NCBI GenBank assembly: GCA_017436645.1
Contig: JAFSCR010000022.1
Span: forward strand, 1 to 56,717
Direction: 5' to 3'
Origin: Clostridia bacterium
GTDB taxonomy: Bacteria; Bacillota; Clostridia; UMGS1883; UMGS1540
DNA: 56,717 bases
The position numbers were made by a program, and so were the translations under genes. Under the pieces are notes generated by a model that worked only from the letters and a program-made list of their open reading frames with translations, ran no database searches and had not been told where the DNA came from. This document shows positions 40,701-49,273 of the stretch, piece by piece. Position 1 is the first letter of the stretch; every line of letters starts with the position of its first letter.

Positions 40701-42448
40701 AATATGACCCCACCCGGCCTCTTTCCTTTGAAACAAAGGATAAGATTGTTTATGTCCGTACCGTATCGGATGGCGGCGAAATCAGTCCTTCCGTAGGCTA
40801 TATTTATACGTTTAATCCGCCTGTACCGGAAATTACGCCTCCTTCGGGCATTTATCTCAAATCAGACGGGGCAAAGGCATATATTACCCAGTCATCCCTT
40901 CTGTCACCCCAGACCATAGGGGATTATGAGGTATATTACCGCTTAGGTACAGACAGAACGTGGGCCTCCGTTCGTGGTGCAAACGATATATTCCCGTACA
41001 CCATCGAAGAAACGATGACGGTAATGGCGTATACCTACAATATAAAGACCCGACGTGTCAGCGATACGGTGCATCGCACATACATTGTGGCGCCGGAGAA
41101 TGCCCTCGGCACCTCCGTGACCATTTTGTGGCCCTATTCCAGAAACAGAATCGGTGCCCACGAGCTTGGGAAGGGTGAATATCTGAAAGGCGTACAGTTT
41201 ACGCCGGAAAGTAACGTATACTATACGTATTCCTATACGCTAGCGGCAGAAGAAGGTGGTGGCGGATACACCTCTGACCCCATTCTCTTTGACCCGAAGA
41301 CAGCATTTGTTCCCACGGCTCGCATGGACAATGTGTCCGTCACCGTATGGATTGGCGGCGATAAGCTGAATACGGCATATACCCATGACATTGATATTGT
41401 GCATCTTGGCATCCCCGAGACGGATTTGCCGGTAAAGACGGAGTACGAGAAAAATACGCCATACCATCTTGTCAATGTCTATACAACCGACCCGAATAAG
41501 TTTGTATACTATACAACCGACGGCACAGACCCGAAGGCAGGGACAAATGTATTCCGTCTTTCGGAAAAGGGGCCTGAAGAAAAACTGACACAAACGACGA
41601 CGGTGCGTGCCGTGTATCTAAGTGTTTGCGGCACATGTACCGCATGCACGGCAGAAGATTTTGCGAATTGTGAAAACAAGGTTTTCGGCGAAGAGGGTAA
41701 ATATACCTATGCTGTTACCAAAACCGTTACTGTTGGCGGTGGCGGCGGTGGCGGCGGCACTATAGACAAAACCAGAAAGTATACAAAGGATATGTTCGGC
41801 AACGCACATCCTACCCATATCGGTTATATTAACGGGTACCCGGATGGAACGGTCCGTCCGGAAGGTGACATTACCCGTGAAGAAATCACCGCTATTTTAT
41901 ATCGCATCACAAATCATGCATACGAAAAGCCGTTTGTGGCGACAGGCGATGCATTTCCGGATGTGGCGGCAGGCAGATGGTCAGCCCATGATATTGAATA
42001 TATGGCGGATAAGGGTCTTGTTCTCGGGTATCCTGACGGTGAATTTAAGCCTGCAAAGCACTTAACCCGTGCAGAATTTGCAACGCTGATTTCGAGATTT
42101 ATCGAGGCGAAGCCCGAATTCGGCCAGAATTACTATACAGATTTAGGGGATACCCACTGGGCCCATGCCAATATTCTGTCGCTTTCGGAAGCCGGACTTA
42201 TGCAGGGGTATGACGATGACACCTTCAGACCTGAAAAGAATATCACACGTGCTGAGGTTATGACGGTTGTCAATAAAATTCTCGGCAGAAAACCGCTTGA
42301 AAGCTACGTAAAATCTCTGCACTTTAATCCGTTTTCCGACCTTTCGGATGAAAAATGGTACTATGTAGACGTACTCGAAGCTACCATCACACATAACTAC
42401 TGGCTGGATAACGGCGGCTATGAGTATAAATGGGAAGACTGGAAATAG
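37769..42448 (+). CDS. Giant SLH surface protein with chitobiase-type beta repeats
   Basis: 1559 residues. Signal peptide 1-27 (LFISFIICFSALPFVAVA). Cohesin-like domain about 50-240 (YTVKIYFDTKYFEFADD). Then a series of CHB_HEX_C_1 modules about 245-1310, marked by IYYSTDGATDP, IYYTTNGDDP, LWYTTDGTDP and VYYTTDGTDP. A short Gly linker (about 1320), and three SLH domains about 1345-1520 (ITREEITAILYRI, LTRAEFATLISRF, ITRAEVMTVVNKI). It can anchor to the wall and project a long beta-rod. An AAGGAG site precedes the ATG. Last large gene of the cluster. Confidence 0.9.
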   Translation: MFNKRVLTLFISFIICFSALPFVAVAANNTEKGERQVYLHAFPQAPALSSSENRRTVNVGEVTDIYLAVDNPNKGDTQGNTHLEPQFDMQGYTVKIYFDTKYFEFADDENPIDYKVPNKENGFGIVDSEDVEQNESVSVLPGYMTHLPASSDSTASRDGYARATVFLMSNGYFPSKTAANENLWYNLCKIPLRAKETGPTSVRIEYETGTKDDLELFAKNVADEKLNFSADVLNGGIFYLNITEAGRPSAPIATMPGGTYHDEVNTRLYHENADACEIYYSTDGATDPRDNSGTNPKIFPYTEGQTLTYSVNTTIKAAVYRPYDGKWSDVVNITYEFLPRVPYLFNSTFVQIPNIYSETWNGQNAGYYVYACDNKDFSLGITAGNTVYYTFNENLSADSIPTGGTNPDTEWVGITTSPTNEGMKLQKQITKSETVLLVTKNKWGISDVVVYHLSIRPAPVSASPDSGLDVQQPVTLSCDTQGAVIYYTTNGDDPRKETKTVYTSPLYLEEDTVIKAVSYYEGEWSEVTSFWYVFSNKNKSGVSAVYPSGVYTGSVEVILYPDTPGEIIEVSFDGTNWTEYDGTIIGDTTTVDAHVEFNARIKRPENTPDDHGDKFVYIIKPLAPVFSPESCEFSGEDAVTVFSPESTNANKERFELWYTTDGTDPTADDKAQEDTVIVPVKGYTKIKAVVVKDGQYKSDVITHEYNVRFDAPAKPIATLPSGYYTREIGSDEFTVSFLAPPHNVEIYYTIGKKTVPFDAPDGVTVGTKYDGTPIPVKNGDMIQAISVQTVGGRLVKSSVAKYWYEITPQAPKAPASGVLESLPLIPVDALSVESASGERSKVFYKIGTDADFVEGNFCTDADDGNNQMRFYIDTKTGNAYLDAEKQTLLYDGGRSSTFSGNVILEIKTTLDGAESETNAYAYILGDSDTPLSAPYADKESGTYTESKDPFVVHFYSIYEDRDDIQIQWKYDGDPDWTEYDPTRPLSFETKDKIVYVRTVSDGGEISPSVGYIYTFNPPVPEITPPSGIYLKSDGAKAYITQSSLLSPQTIGDYEVYYRLGTDRTWASVRGANDIFPYTIEETMTVMAYTYNIKTRRVSDTVHRTYIVAPENALGTSVTILWPYSRNRIGAHELGKGEYLKGVQFTPESNVYYTYSYTLAAEEGGGGYTSDPILFDPKTAFVPTARMDNVSVTVWIGGDKLNTAYTHDIDIVHLGIPETDLPVKTEYEKNTPYHLVNVYTTDPNKFVYYTTDGTDPKAGTNVFRLSEKGPEEKLTQTTTVRAVYLSVCGTCTACTAEDFANCENKVFGEEGKYTYAVTKTVTVGGGGGGGGTIDKTRKYTKDMFGNAHPTHIGYINGYPDGTVRPEGDITREEITAILYRITNHAYEKPFVATGDAFPDVAAGRWSAHDIEYMADKGLVLGYPDGEFKPAKHLTRAEFATLISRFIEAKPEFGQNYYTDLGDTHWAHANILSLSEAGLMQGYDDDTFRPEKNITRAEVMTVVNKILGRKPLESYVKSLHFNPFSDLSDEKWYYVDVLEATITHNYWLDNGGYEYKWEDWK

Positions 42449-42486
42449 ACAGCATGTGCAAACGCTAAAAAATAAGGAGAGAAACA

Positions 42487-42765
42487 TTGAATAGAATTGT
42501 TGCTGTTCTTTTGGGAATAGGCCTACTGGCTTTCATTATCATATTACTCATTTTTGTATTTGCGCTTTTTCTGCAGCATCCAAATGAAAAAGCCGCAGAC
42601 AAAAAAAGACCCTCGGACAACGAAAGACCGCTTTGTCCGAGGTGTAAAACGGGGAAAAAGTCTGTAAAGCTAGACTTACATTCTGAAGAATGCCCGTATT
42701 TATCAAGCTGGAAAAATGGGGAATGCCAATTTTTTGTTCCTTTGGAACAACCAATAGAAAAATAA
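42487..42765 (+). CDS. Small membrane protein with Cys-rich zinc-ribbon-like tail
   Basis: 92 residues from a TTG start eight bases after AAGGAG. One transmembrane helix (about 4-29, VAVLLGIGLLAFIIILLIFVF) is followed by a charged stretch and four Cys in CPRC, EECP and NGEC, which could bind zinc. Family not recognised. It sits between the giant SLH gene and a terminator, 38 bp downstream of the former, and may be part of the same transcript. Confidence 0.65.
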   Translation: MNRIVAVLLGIGLLAFIIILLIFVFALFLQHPNEKAADKKRPSDNERPLCPRCKTGKKSVKLDLHSEECPYLSSWKNGECQFFVPLEQPIEK

Positions 42766-42789
42766 TCATTTCCCATTCTCTCTCCCTAA

Positions 42790-42820
42790 AAAAGCACCCT
42801 CCAAAAGAGGGTGCTTTTTC
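42790..42820 (+). terminator. Bidirectional terminator
   Basis: AAAAAAGCACCCTC / GAGGGTGCTTTTT stem between the small membrane protein and the convergent ctp gene. Confidence 0.92.
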
Positions 42821-42829
42821 AATGGCTTT

Positions 42830-43927
42830 TTATTCATTAAACAGGGAAAGTGCTTTTTTAAGCTGCATATCTTCTTCGCCCGTGTTTTCGATTACGAAAT
42901 CCGGCTCAACGCCGTTGCCGTTAATGTTATAGCCGCCTGCGGTAAAGTATTCGGCAACTGTAATTTTGGCGCCACCATTTCTGAGCTTAAACAGGCTTTG
43001 CACGCTGCCCTTGCCGAAGGTTTTCTGCCCGACGAGCTTGGCTCTGCCGTTATCTTTCAGTGCGCCGGCGAGGACTTCGGAGGCCGAGGCGCTGTTTTCA
43101 TTTACAAGGAGCACGATGGGAAGCTGTGTACATTCTCCATCACTTTCATATAAAGATTCCCGCTTGCCGTCTTTATTTTTGGTATATACAATAGTTGATT
43201 GCGGGAGGAGCATATCCGCAATATCGGCTACGCTTTCCAAATATCCGCCCGGGTTATCTCTAACGTCAATGATAAGACCACGGGCGTTGCGCTTTTCAGC
43301 CGATTCAATGGCGGCCTTCATTTCGCCTGCTGTGGGAGAATCGAAACTGCGGATGCGGATATAGGTGATATCGCCGTAATTTTCCGCCTTAACCGTGTCA
43401 ATTTTAATGGTTTCGGGCGAAACGGAAATAGAAAGAATCTCCGTATCACGACGGACAGTGAGCACCAGAGAGGTTTCGGTATTTCGGTTACGCATGCGGG
43501 ATATGGCTTCGGCATACGTTTCTTCCGTGATGGTAAGGTCGTCTACCTTTTCAATCACGTCTCCGGGGCGAAGACCCGCTTTCTCAGCCGGACTGCCTTC
43601 AAAGGGTGATAAAACGTAAAGCTTACCGTCCTTCATCTGGATTTCCACGCCGATGCCGGTGTAGGAAGCGTCCATTTCTTCGAGAAACATTGCATATTCT
43701 TCTTCGTCAAAGTAAACGGAGTAGGGGTCGCCAAGGGCGGCAATCATGCCTCTTTTGGCACCTTCCTCCAGCTTCTCTTCCGTAACATTTCCCGTATGGG
43801 TGCTTAGAATGAGCAGTTTCAGCCTTTCCGTGTCGCTCATGGTTATAAAATTAAATATAAAGCTTACGGCAAGTGTTATCACAACGCTCACAATCGCTGT
43901 GACGATAATGGGTTTCTTTTTAGACAA
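42830..43927 (-). CDS. S41 carboxyl-terminal processing protease with PDZ domain
   Basis: A 365-residue protein with an N-terminal membrane anchor (VTAIVSVVITLAVSFIFNF), a short helical region, a PDZ domain about 85-170 (YTGIGVEIQ, GLRPGDVIEKV) and the S41 catalytic domain about 180-345. Catalytic Ser is in VNENSASASEVLAGA and Lys in GQKTFGKGSVQS. CtpA/B-type proteases trim envelope or signalling proteins, in Bacillus including sporulation factors. The start is TTG with AAAGGAAG upstream. Downstream of envC and ftsEX in the same direction, a common arrangement in Bacillota. Confidence 0.93.
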   Translation of the reverse strand: MSKKKPIIVTAIVSVVITLAVSFIFNFITMSDTERLKLLILSTHTGNVTEEKLEEGAKRGMIAALGDPYSVYFDEEEYAMFLEEMDASYTGIGVEIQMKDGKLYVLSPFEGSPAEKAGLRPGDVIEKVDDLTITEETYAEAISRMRNRNTETSLVLTVRRDTEILSISVSPETIKIDTVKAENYGDITYIRIRSFDSPTAGEMKAAIESAEKRNARGLIIDVRDNPGGYLESVADIADMLLPQSTIVYTKNKDGKRESLYESDGECTQLPIVLLVNENSASASEVLAGALKDNGRAKLVGQKTFGKGSVQSLFKLRNGGAKITVAEYFTAGGYNINGNGVEPDFVIENTGEEDMQLKKALSLFNE

Positions 43928-44009
43928 AAAACGGTCTTCCTTTCTGCAAAAGTGCCGCCCCGAAAGAGCGGCACATGAGGAAATACGGTATTCTTACTGT
44001 ATTCTCGCT

Positions 44010-45182
44010 TTAATCAAAATATGCCATGGGGTCTGTGTATGAACCGTTAATCAGCACTTCAAAATGAAGGTGAGGCCCTGTGGAAACACCGGTGGAACCT
44101 ACAAGCGCAATTTGCTGCCCACGGGAAACCGTTTGCCCGCTTTTTACAAGGAGGGCACTGCAGTGTCCGTAAAGGGTCTGCACGCCGCCGCCGTGGTCAA
44201 TAACAACATAGTTGCCGTAACCGCTGTTCCAGTCGGCACGCAGCACGGTTCCTGCTTCTGCTGCAAGAATGGAGGCACCGTGACCGGCCCCGATATCAAT
44301 ACCCGTGTGGGTTTTGTTCCGCTTTTGTATGGGATGATAGCGTGTGCCGAAGGGGGAGGTTATATACGTGGTGGAAGGGGTGGGCCAACAGAATTTTCCG
44401 CCGCTGTATTTCGGGGGCGTGGTTGTTCCGCCCAAAGAAGGATTGGTAAGTGCTTGAATTTCAGCACGAAGGGCTTCCTCTGCGGCGTCCGCTTCGTCAA
44501 GGGCTGCACGGTATGCATTTTCATCTGCCGTGAGGGCAGACATGGCGGAATCCAGCGAAGCTTTCTTAGCATCAAGTTCTGCTTTCTTATTCTGCTGGAT
44601 ATCACGGTTAAGCTTTGTTATGGTGTTGGCTTCCTCCAGCACCTGCTTTTTCGCCTGAATTTCTGCCTGTGCTTTTTCCATACGCTCCATGACCGCATCG
44701 TCATATGCCGCAATTTGGCTTATCAGCTCTGCACGTTTTAAAAGGTCAGAAAAACTGTCGGCGCTAAACAGCACCGTAAGAACGGAAAGGGAACCACGCT
44801 CATACATAATGCGAACCCGTTCCTGAAAAATCTGTTTGTAGCTTTGGGCATCTTCCTCCGCTTTTTTCAGTTCTTCCTCAACAGCGCCCAGTTTTTTTTC
44901 GTTTTCGTCAATTTCAACCTGTATGGCATGAATTTCCTGTTCAAGTGCGGAGATTTCCCTGTCAAGGGCAGCTCTCTTTGCTTTTGCATCCTTAATTTCG
45001 GACTGCACGTTCGAAAGACCGCTTTCGGCAGATTTTCTTGCCTTTTCGGCTTCCTTCAGCTTTGCTTCAAGAGAAGCTACCGTATCCGCACGTGCTGTGA
45101 TAAGCGGCGTAATGGTGGGAATTAAGAAAGTAATCAGCGCCAAAACGGCGAGAAGAATAACCCATTTTCTTTGTTTATTCAT
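44010..45182 (-). CDS. EnvC/PcsB-like murein hydrolase activator with M23 domain
   Basis: A 390-residue exported protein. Signal-anchor 1-32, then a long coiled coil about 35-245 (EAKLKEAEKARKSAESGLS and following heptads), a linker with GGTTTPP, and an M23/LytM domain about 275-390. Zinc motifs HTGIDIGAGHG and HLHFEV are present, so it could be an active endopeptidase rather than a mere activator. PcsB/EnvC proteins are controlled by FtsEX across the membrane and split septal peptidoglycan. ftsX ends nine bases upstream, and the GAGGTGAT site overlaps its stop. Confidence 0.93.
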   Translation of the reverse strand: MNKQRKWVILLAVLALITFLIPTITPLITARADTVASLEAKLKEAEKARKSAESGLSNVQSEIKDAKAKRAALDREISALEQEIHAIQVEIDENEKKLGAVEEELKKAEEDAQSYKQIFQERVRIMYERGSLSVLTVLFSADSFSDLLKRAELISQIAAYDDAVMERMEKAQAEIQAKKQVLEEANTITKLNRDIQQNKKAELDAKKASLDSAMSALTADENAYRAALDEADAAEEALRAEIQALTNPSLGGTTTPPKYSGGKFCWPTPSTTYITSPFGTRYHPIQKRNKTHTGIDIGAGHGASILAAEAGTVLRADWNSGYGNYVVIDHGGGVQTLYGHCSALLVKSGQTVSRGQQIALVGSTGVSTGPHLHFEVLINGSYTDPMAYFD

Positions 45183-45191
45183 AGAATCACC

Positions 45192-46082
45192 TCATACCTT
45201 CAAATGCCGTCTTACTGCAATAATACTTCCAAGCGCTCCCATGATGGCACCGAAAATAAGAAGAATAAGCGTAAGCGTGCCGGAAATATTCCCGAAAGAG
45301 CGGAGTGTGAAGGGGAAGAAGGGGGAATTGGCAATGGCACTTGTGATGCCACCATAGATGGCCATGCAGGAGAAAAGAGAAACTGCGCCGCCTACAAGAC
45401 CTACAAAAATACCTTCAATGATGAACGGCCAGCGGATAAAGGAATCCGTAGCGCCGATGTATTTCATAATATGAATTTCTTTTTCTCTTGCAAATACTGC
45501 AAGCTTTATGGTGTTGGAAATAATAAATACCGCAATGAGTGCCAGAAGAGCCATGGCAATGACGAGGGCGACTTTAATTACGCTCGTGGTGGAAAGCACG
45601 GCATCGGTAATATCCTGCTGTTCTTTTACCTCTTGCACGCCGCCAACTGTGCGAAGTGCCTGCGCCGTTTCGGCGGATTTTTCGAGGTCCTTGCAGGATA
45701 CGGCGTAAGAAGCACGGAGAAAACCGTCCTTTTCCATGCCGTCCAGAGAAATGCGGGAGGAACCGAGCATTTTCTTCGCACCTTCAAAGGCCTGTGCTTT
45801 TGATTCAAATTCCGCCCCCGAAACGTTAGGCACGGCCAGAATGGAGGAACCGACCGACTTTGCCTCTGCCTCGGAAAGAGCAGGGTCAATATAGGCCACA
45901 ATTTTGCATTCTTCCTTAATCTGGTCGGCTATGTAGCTGAGATTTGAGGAAAACAGTGTGAAAAACCCCAGAAACAGGAGACAGCCCGTTACGGTAATGA
46001 CACTTGCCAGCGTCATCAAAATATTATAAAAAATGCTTTTAAATGCTTCACTGCAAAAATAACGGAGTTCTCTAAATGCCAA
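45192..46082 (-). CDS. ftsX: Cell-division ABC transporter permease FtsX
   Basis: 296 residues. TM1 about 20-45, extracellular loop about 48-165 (the part that contacts the peptidoglycan hydrolase), and three C-terminal TM helices (VALVIAMALLALIAVFI; FIIEGIFVGLVGGAVSLF; LILLIFGAIMGALGSII). The conserved coupling stretch FAREKEIHIMKYIGATDSFI is typical of FtsX. A TTG start lies within the last codons of ftsE (11-bp overlap), with GGAAGGGG upstream. It transmits ATP cycles of FtsE to the EnvC/PcsB-like hydrolase encoded next. Confidence 0.95.
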   Translation of the reverse strand: MAFRELRYFCSEAFKSIFYNILMTLASVITVTGCLLFLGFFTLFSSNLSYIADQIKEECKIVAYIDPALSEAEAKSVGSSILAVPNVSGAEFESKAQAFEGAKKMLGSSRISLDGMEKDGFLRASYAVSCKDLEKSAETAQALRTVGGVQEVKEQQDITDAVLSTTSVIKVALVIAMALLALIAVFIISNTIKLAVFAREKEIHIMKYIGATDSFIRWPFIIEGIFVGLVGGAVSLFSCMAIYGGITSAIANSPFFPFTLRSFGNISGTLTLILLIFGAIMGALGSIIAVRRHLKV

Positions 46083-46761
46083 TGGTGTACACCCCTTCCT
46101 TCTGGTCGCTTATGAGGTGACCGCGGTCCAGCGTAATGACTCGTTTGTGCATTTCATTTACAAGTTTTTCAGCGTGGGTTGCCATTAAAATGGTAGTGCC
46201 ACGGTTGTTAATATCCTCTAAAATAGCCATAATTTCGGCCGCTTTTTCGCTGTCAAGGTTGCCGGTAGGCTCGTCAGCAATTAAAATGGAAGGATTGTTG
46301 GCAAGGGCGCGTGCCATAGAAACACGCTGCTGTTCACCGCCGGAAAGCTGAGAAGGATACGCCTTTGCTTTTCTGGAGAGGCCAACCATATTGAGGACCT
46401 CAGGGATTCTGCGGCGCATTTGTTTTGTGGAAGCGCCTACAATCCGCATGGCAAATGCAACATTTTCATATACCGTGCGGGAGGGAAGCAGGCGGAAATC
46501 CTGGAAAACAACACCGATTTCACGGCGCAGAAACGGAATTTCCTTGTGAGAAAGGGCCCCGATATCGTGGCCGTTCACATAAACTTTGCCCTTCGTCGGC
46601 GTTTCTTCGCAAAGAAGCATGCGGATGATAGAGGATTTACCCGCACCGCTGTGGCCCACCAAAAAGACGAATTCGCCTTTTTCTACATGAAAGCTTACGT
46701 CTTCCAGTGCACGGGCTTTGTTATCTTCATAGATTTTCGTAACGTTATTAAAAATAATCAT
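46072..46761 (-). CDS. ftsE: Cell-division ATP-binding protein FtsE
   Basis: 229-residue ABC ATPase. Walker A GHSGAGKSSIIRML, Q-loop VVFQDFRLLPSRTVYENVAF, signature LSGGEQQRVSMARAL, Walker B LIADEPTGNLD, H-loop MATHAEKLVNE. The IIFNNVTKIY opening is typical of FtsE. Drives FtsX and through it septal wall hydrolysis. ATG with AAAGGA upstream. A 12-bp-arm hairpin separates it from the regulator gene in front. Confidence 0.97.
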   Translation of the reverse strand: MIIFNNVTKIYEDNKARALEDVSFHVEKGEFVFLVGHSGAGKSSIIRMLLCEETPTKGKVYVNGHDIGALSHKEIPFLRREIGVVFQDFRLLPSRTVYENVAFAMRIVGASTKQMRRRIPEVLNMVGLSRKAKAYPSQLSGGEQQRVSMARALANNPSILIADEPTGNLDSEKAAEIMAILEDINNRGTTILMATHAEKLVNEMHKRVITLDRGHLISDQKEGVYTIGI

Positions 46762-46781
46762 AATTTTTTATCCTTTGAAGT

Positions 46782-46809
46782 GTAGGCAAAGCCACAGGGC
46801 TTTGCCTAC
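46782..46809 (-). terminator. Hairpin between the CdaR-type gene and ftsE
   Basis: GTAGGCAAAGCC / GGCTTTGCCTAC, 12-bp perfect arms. Without a T-run it may be an mRNA-processing or weak termination signal. Confidence 0.55.
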
Positions 46810-46813
46810 TAAA

Positions 46814-47905
46814 TTATAATTTCATGGGACTGGCGTTTAAATAACGCTTTACCATCATGGCAATTTTAAATACAATGGCATGGTCAAAGATACGGAGATC
46901 CAGACCCGTAAGCTTCTGCACCTTGTCAAGACGGTACACAAGGGTGTTTCTGTGGACATAAAGCTGACGGGAGGTTTCAGAAACGTTCAGGTCATTTTCA
47001 AAGAATTTCTGAATGGTAAAGAGCGTTTCATGATCCAACGCATCAATCGATTCCTTCTTGAATACTTCCGATAAAAACAGCTCGCAGAGCGTTGTGGGAA
47101 GCTGATAGATAAGGCGGCCGATGCCGAGATTTTCGTAGCTTATAATGGGGCGGTTCGTGTCAAACACTTTGCCGACTTCAAGGGCCACACGGGCATCCTT
47201 ATAAGATTTTGCAAGATCTTTAATGGTTGGAGCTATCGAACCGATGCCGATGTTAATCTGGGTATATGCTTCAGCGTTTACCGTATCCAGAACAGACTGT
47301 GCAATCTGCATCAGTTCCGTTTCCTGCATATCTTTGGAAAGTTCTTTGGCTAAAATGGTGTTCCGTTCATCAAGGCTAAAGACAAAATCATGATTTTTAT
47401 CGGGGAAGAGACTCTGCACAACCTCAACGAGGGTATGGGCATTGGCGCTGCCGTCCGCAGTACGAAGGAGCATAATCACTCTGGGTGCATCGTAAGTAAG
47501 ATGCAGTTCCTTGGCACTTATCAGAACATCACCTGAAAGCACATTATCGAGAATAATGTTGCGGATGAGGTTGGACCTGTCATACCGGTCCGTATGTAAC
47601 TGGTGCATGGCGTGCACAGAAACGGCAATCATTTCAGCATATTTCAGCGCATCTTCATCCTCACCTTCTACGAAAATGAGAAAGTCAGGACTGGACATGG
47701 TGGGCCCGCCGAGAAAGGTGAACCCGAGAAAACGGACAGGCTCGTCTATGGTTTCCAAAAGCCGTGCAATTTCATCGGCGTGTCTTAAGAAGGTGGAATC
47801 TTCGGGGTAAGAAAAAATAAAATCGCCATCTTCGTAAAGACCGATCCGCCGGTCCATTGTTACACTCATTTGATATAAAAGACTCTGATATATTTTATTG
47901 GCCAT
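46814..47905 (-). CDS. CdaR/PucR-family transcriptional regulator
   Basis: 363 residues from ATG at 47905, seven bases after AGGTGA; a GTG nine bases further up is the alternative. Domains: N-terminal region about 1-125 of sugar-diacid-recognition/CdaR type; GGDEF-like middle about 130-280 (VIMLLRTADGSANAH, INIGIGSIAPTIKDLAKSYK); PucR-type C-terminal HTH about 300-355 (FFENDLNVSETSRQLYVHRN, then TLVYRLDKVQKLTGLDLR). Such regulators respond to small metabolites such as sugar acids or purine intermediates. Neither ligand nor target can be read here; genes on both sides are division and glycogen genes. Confidence 0.88.
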   Translation of the reverse strand: MANKIYQSLLYQMSVTMDRRIGLYEDGDFIFSYPEDSTFLRHADEIARLLETIDEPVRFLGFTFLGGPTMSSPDFLIFVEGEDEDALKYAEMIAVSVHAMHQLHTDRYDRSNLIRNIILDNVLSGDVLISAKELHLTYDAPRVIMLLRTADGSANAHTLVEVVQSLFPDKNHDFVFSLDERNTILAKELSKDMQETELMQIAQSVLDTVNAEAYTQINIGIGSIAPTIKDLAKSYKDARVALEVGKVFDTNRPIISYENLGIGRLIYQLPTTLCELFLSEVFKKESIDALDHETLFTIQKFFENDLNVSETSRQLYVHRNTLVYRLDKVQKLTGLDLRIFDHAIVFKIAMMVKRYLNASPMKL

Positions 47906-48096
47906 GCAATTCACCTTTTCTGTTTTTTTAATACTACTTCATATTATACATTTTTTTTCGAATTTTTACAAGGAAATTTTGCAAAATTAACATAATTGTA
48001 ACATAAAAACGGGCGAAAGCAGAAATTCGGGTGTAGAAAGCATAAAAATGGACATACTTTAATATATTAATATAAACAAAGGAAAGGAGAAGAGAC

Positions 48097-49272
48097 ATGC
48101 GCAACACAAAATGCCTTGCCATGGTTTTAGCGGGCGGACAGGGAAGTCGCCTCGGTGCCCTTACGAAGCATATTGCAAAACCTGCGGTACCCTTTGGCGG
48201 CAAGTACAGAATTATTGATTTTGTGCTCTCAAACTGCACCCATTCCGGCATTCATACTGTCGGCGTACTTACCCAGTATCAGCCGCTGGACCTCAACACC
48301 TATATCGGAAGCGGACAGCCGTGGGATCTGGACCGCAGTGGAGGCGGTGTGTATATCCTGCCGCCGTATATGAAAAGCGGCGAAGGTGAATGGTATAAGG
48401 GAACAGCAAATGCCATTTATCAGAACATGGGATTTATTGAGCGTTTTAATCCAAGATATGTCCTCGTTTTGTCAGGTGACCATATTTATAAAATGCATTA
48501 CGGCAAAATGCTCCAGATGCATGTATCCACGGGTGCGGCAGCAACCATTGCGGTTATCCGTGTGCCCATAAACGACGCCTCCCGTTTTGGGATTATGAAT
48601 ACGGATGAAAACGGCTTTATTACCGAATTTGAGGAAAAGCCGCAAAAGCCGAAGAATGACCTGGCGTCCATGGGGGTGTATCTTTTTGACTGGCAGGTGC
48701 TCAAAAAATACTTGATTTTGGATGAAGGCAATCCCGATTCCAAAAACGATTTCGGGAAAAATGTAATTCCGCAGATGCTGGCGGCAGGCGAGAGACTGCA
48801 TGCCTATCATTTTGACGGATACTGGAAGGATGTGGGCACGGCAAAGAGCCTTTGGGAGGCAAACATGGATTTGGTACGCACGCCGCCAAGGTTTGATTTA
48901 TATGATCCGGACTGGACCATTTTCAGCCGCAGTGCCGCCCAGCCGCCACATTATATCGCACCGAATGCGAGAATTTCGGAGAGTATTGTTACGGAAGGAT
49001 GCCGGATTTACGGCAGAGTGCACGGAAGCGTTCTGTTCCGTGGCGTAACGGTGGGGAGAGGCGCAAGAATCGTAAACAGCATTGTGTTTCCCGGTGCACA
49101 TATTGAAGCGGAGGCTGTGGTGGAAAATGCGATTATAGGCACGGAAGCTGTCGTGCGGCGGGGTGCGGTCATAAAGAGCACAGACGGGGACAATGTCTGT
49201 GTGATTGGAGACGGGGAAACCCGGGATGCCGGCAGCGACTTTTTACAAAGCGCAGCAATCGGAGGAATATAA
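48097..49272 (+). CDS. glgC: Glucose-1-phosphate adenylyltransferase, catalytic subunit
   Basis: 391 residues. The nucleotidyltransferase motif [18 protein letters not shown] (about 12-29) is intact, with [14 protein letters not shown], the ADP-glucose region [14 protein letters not shown], and the left-handed beta-helix C-terminal domain with hexapeptide-like repeats (about 290-370). It makes ADP-glucose, the donor for glycogen synthesis. Strong AAAGGAG site. The stop lies one base before the glgD start. Confidence 0.97.
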   Translation: MRNTKCLAMVLAGGQGSRLGALTKHIAKPAVPFGGKYRIIDFVLSNCTHSGIHTVGVLTQYQPLDLNTYIGSGQPWDLDRSGGGVYILPPYMKSGEGEWYKGTANAIYQNMGFIERFNPRYVLVLSGDHIYKMHYGKMLQMHVSTGAAATIAVIRVPINDASRFGIMNTDENGFITEFEEKPQKPKNDLASMGVYLFDWQVLKKYLILDEGNPDSKNDFGKNVIPQMLAAGERLHAYHFDGYWKDVGTAKSLWEANMDLVRTPPRFDLYDPDWTIFSRSAAQPPHYIAPNARISESIVTEGCRIYGRVHGSVLFRGVTVGRGARIVNSIVFPGAHIEAEAVVENAIIGTEAVVRRGAVIKSTDGDNVCVIGDGETRDAGSDFLQSAAIGGI

Positions 49273-49273
49273 A

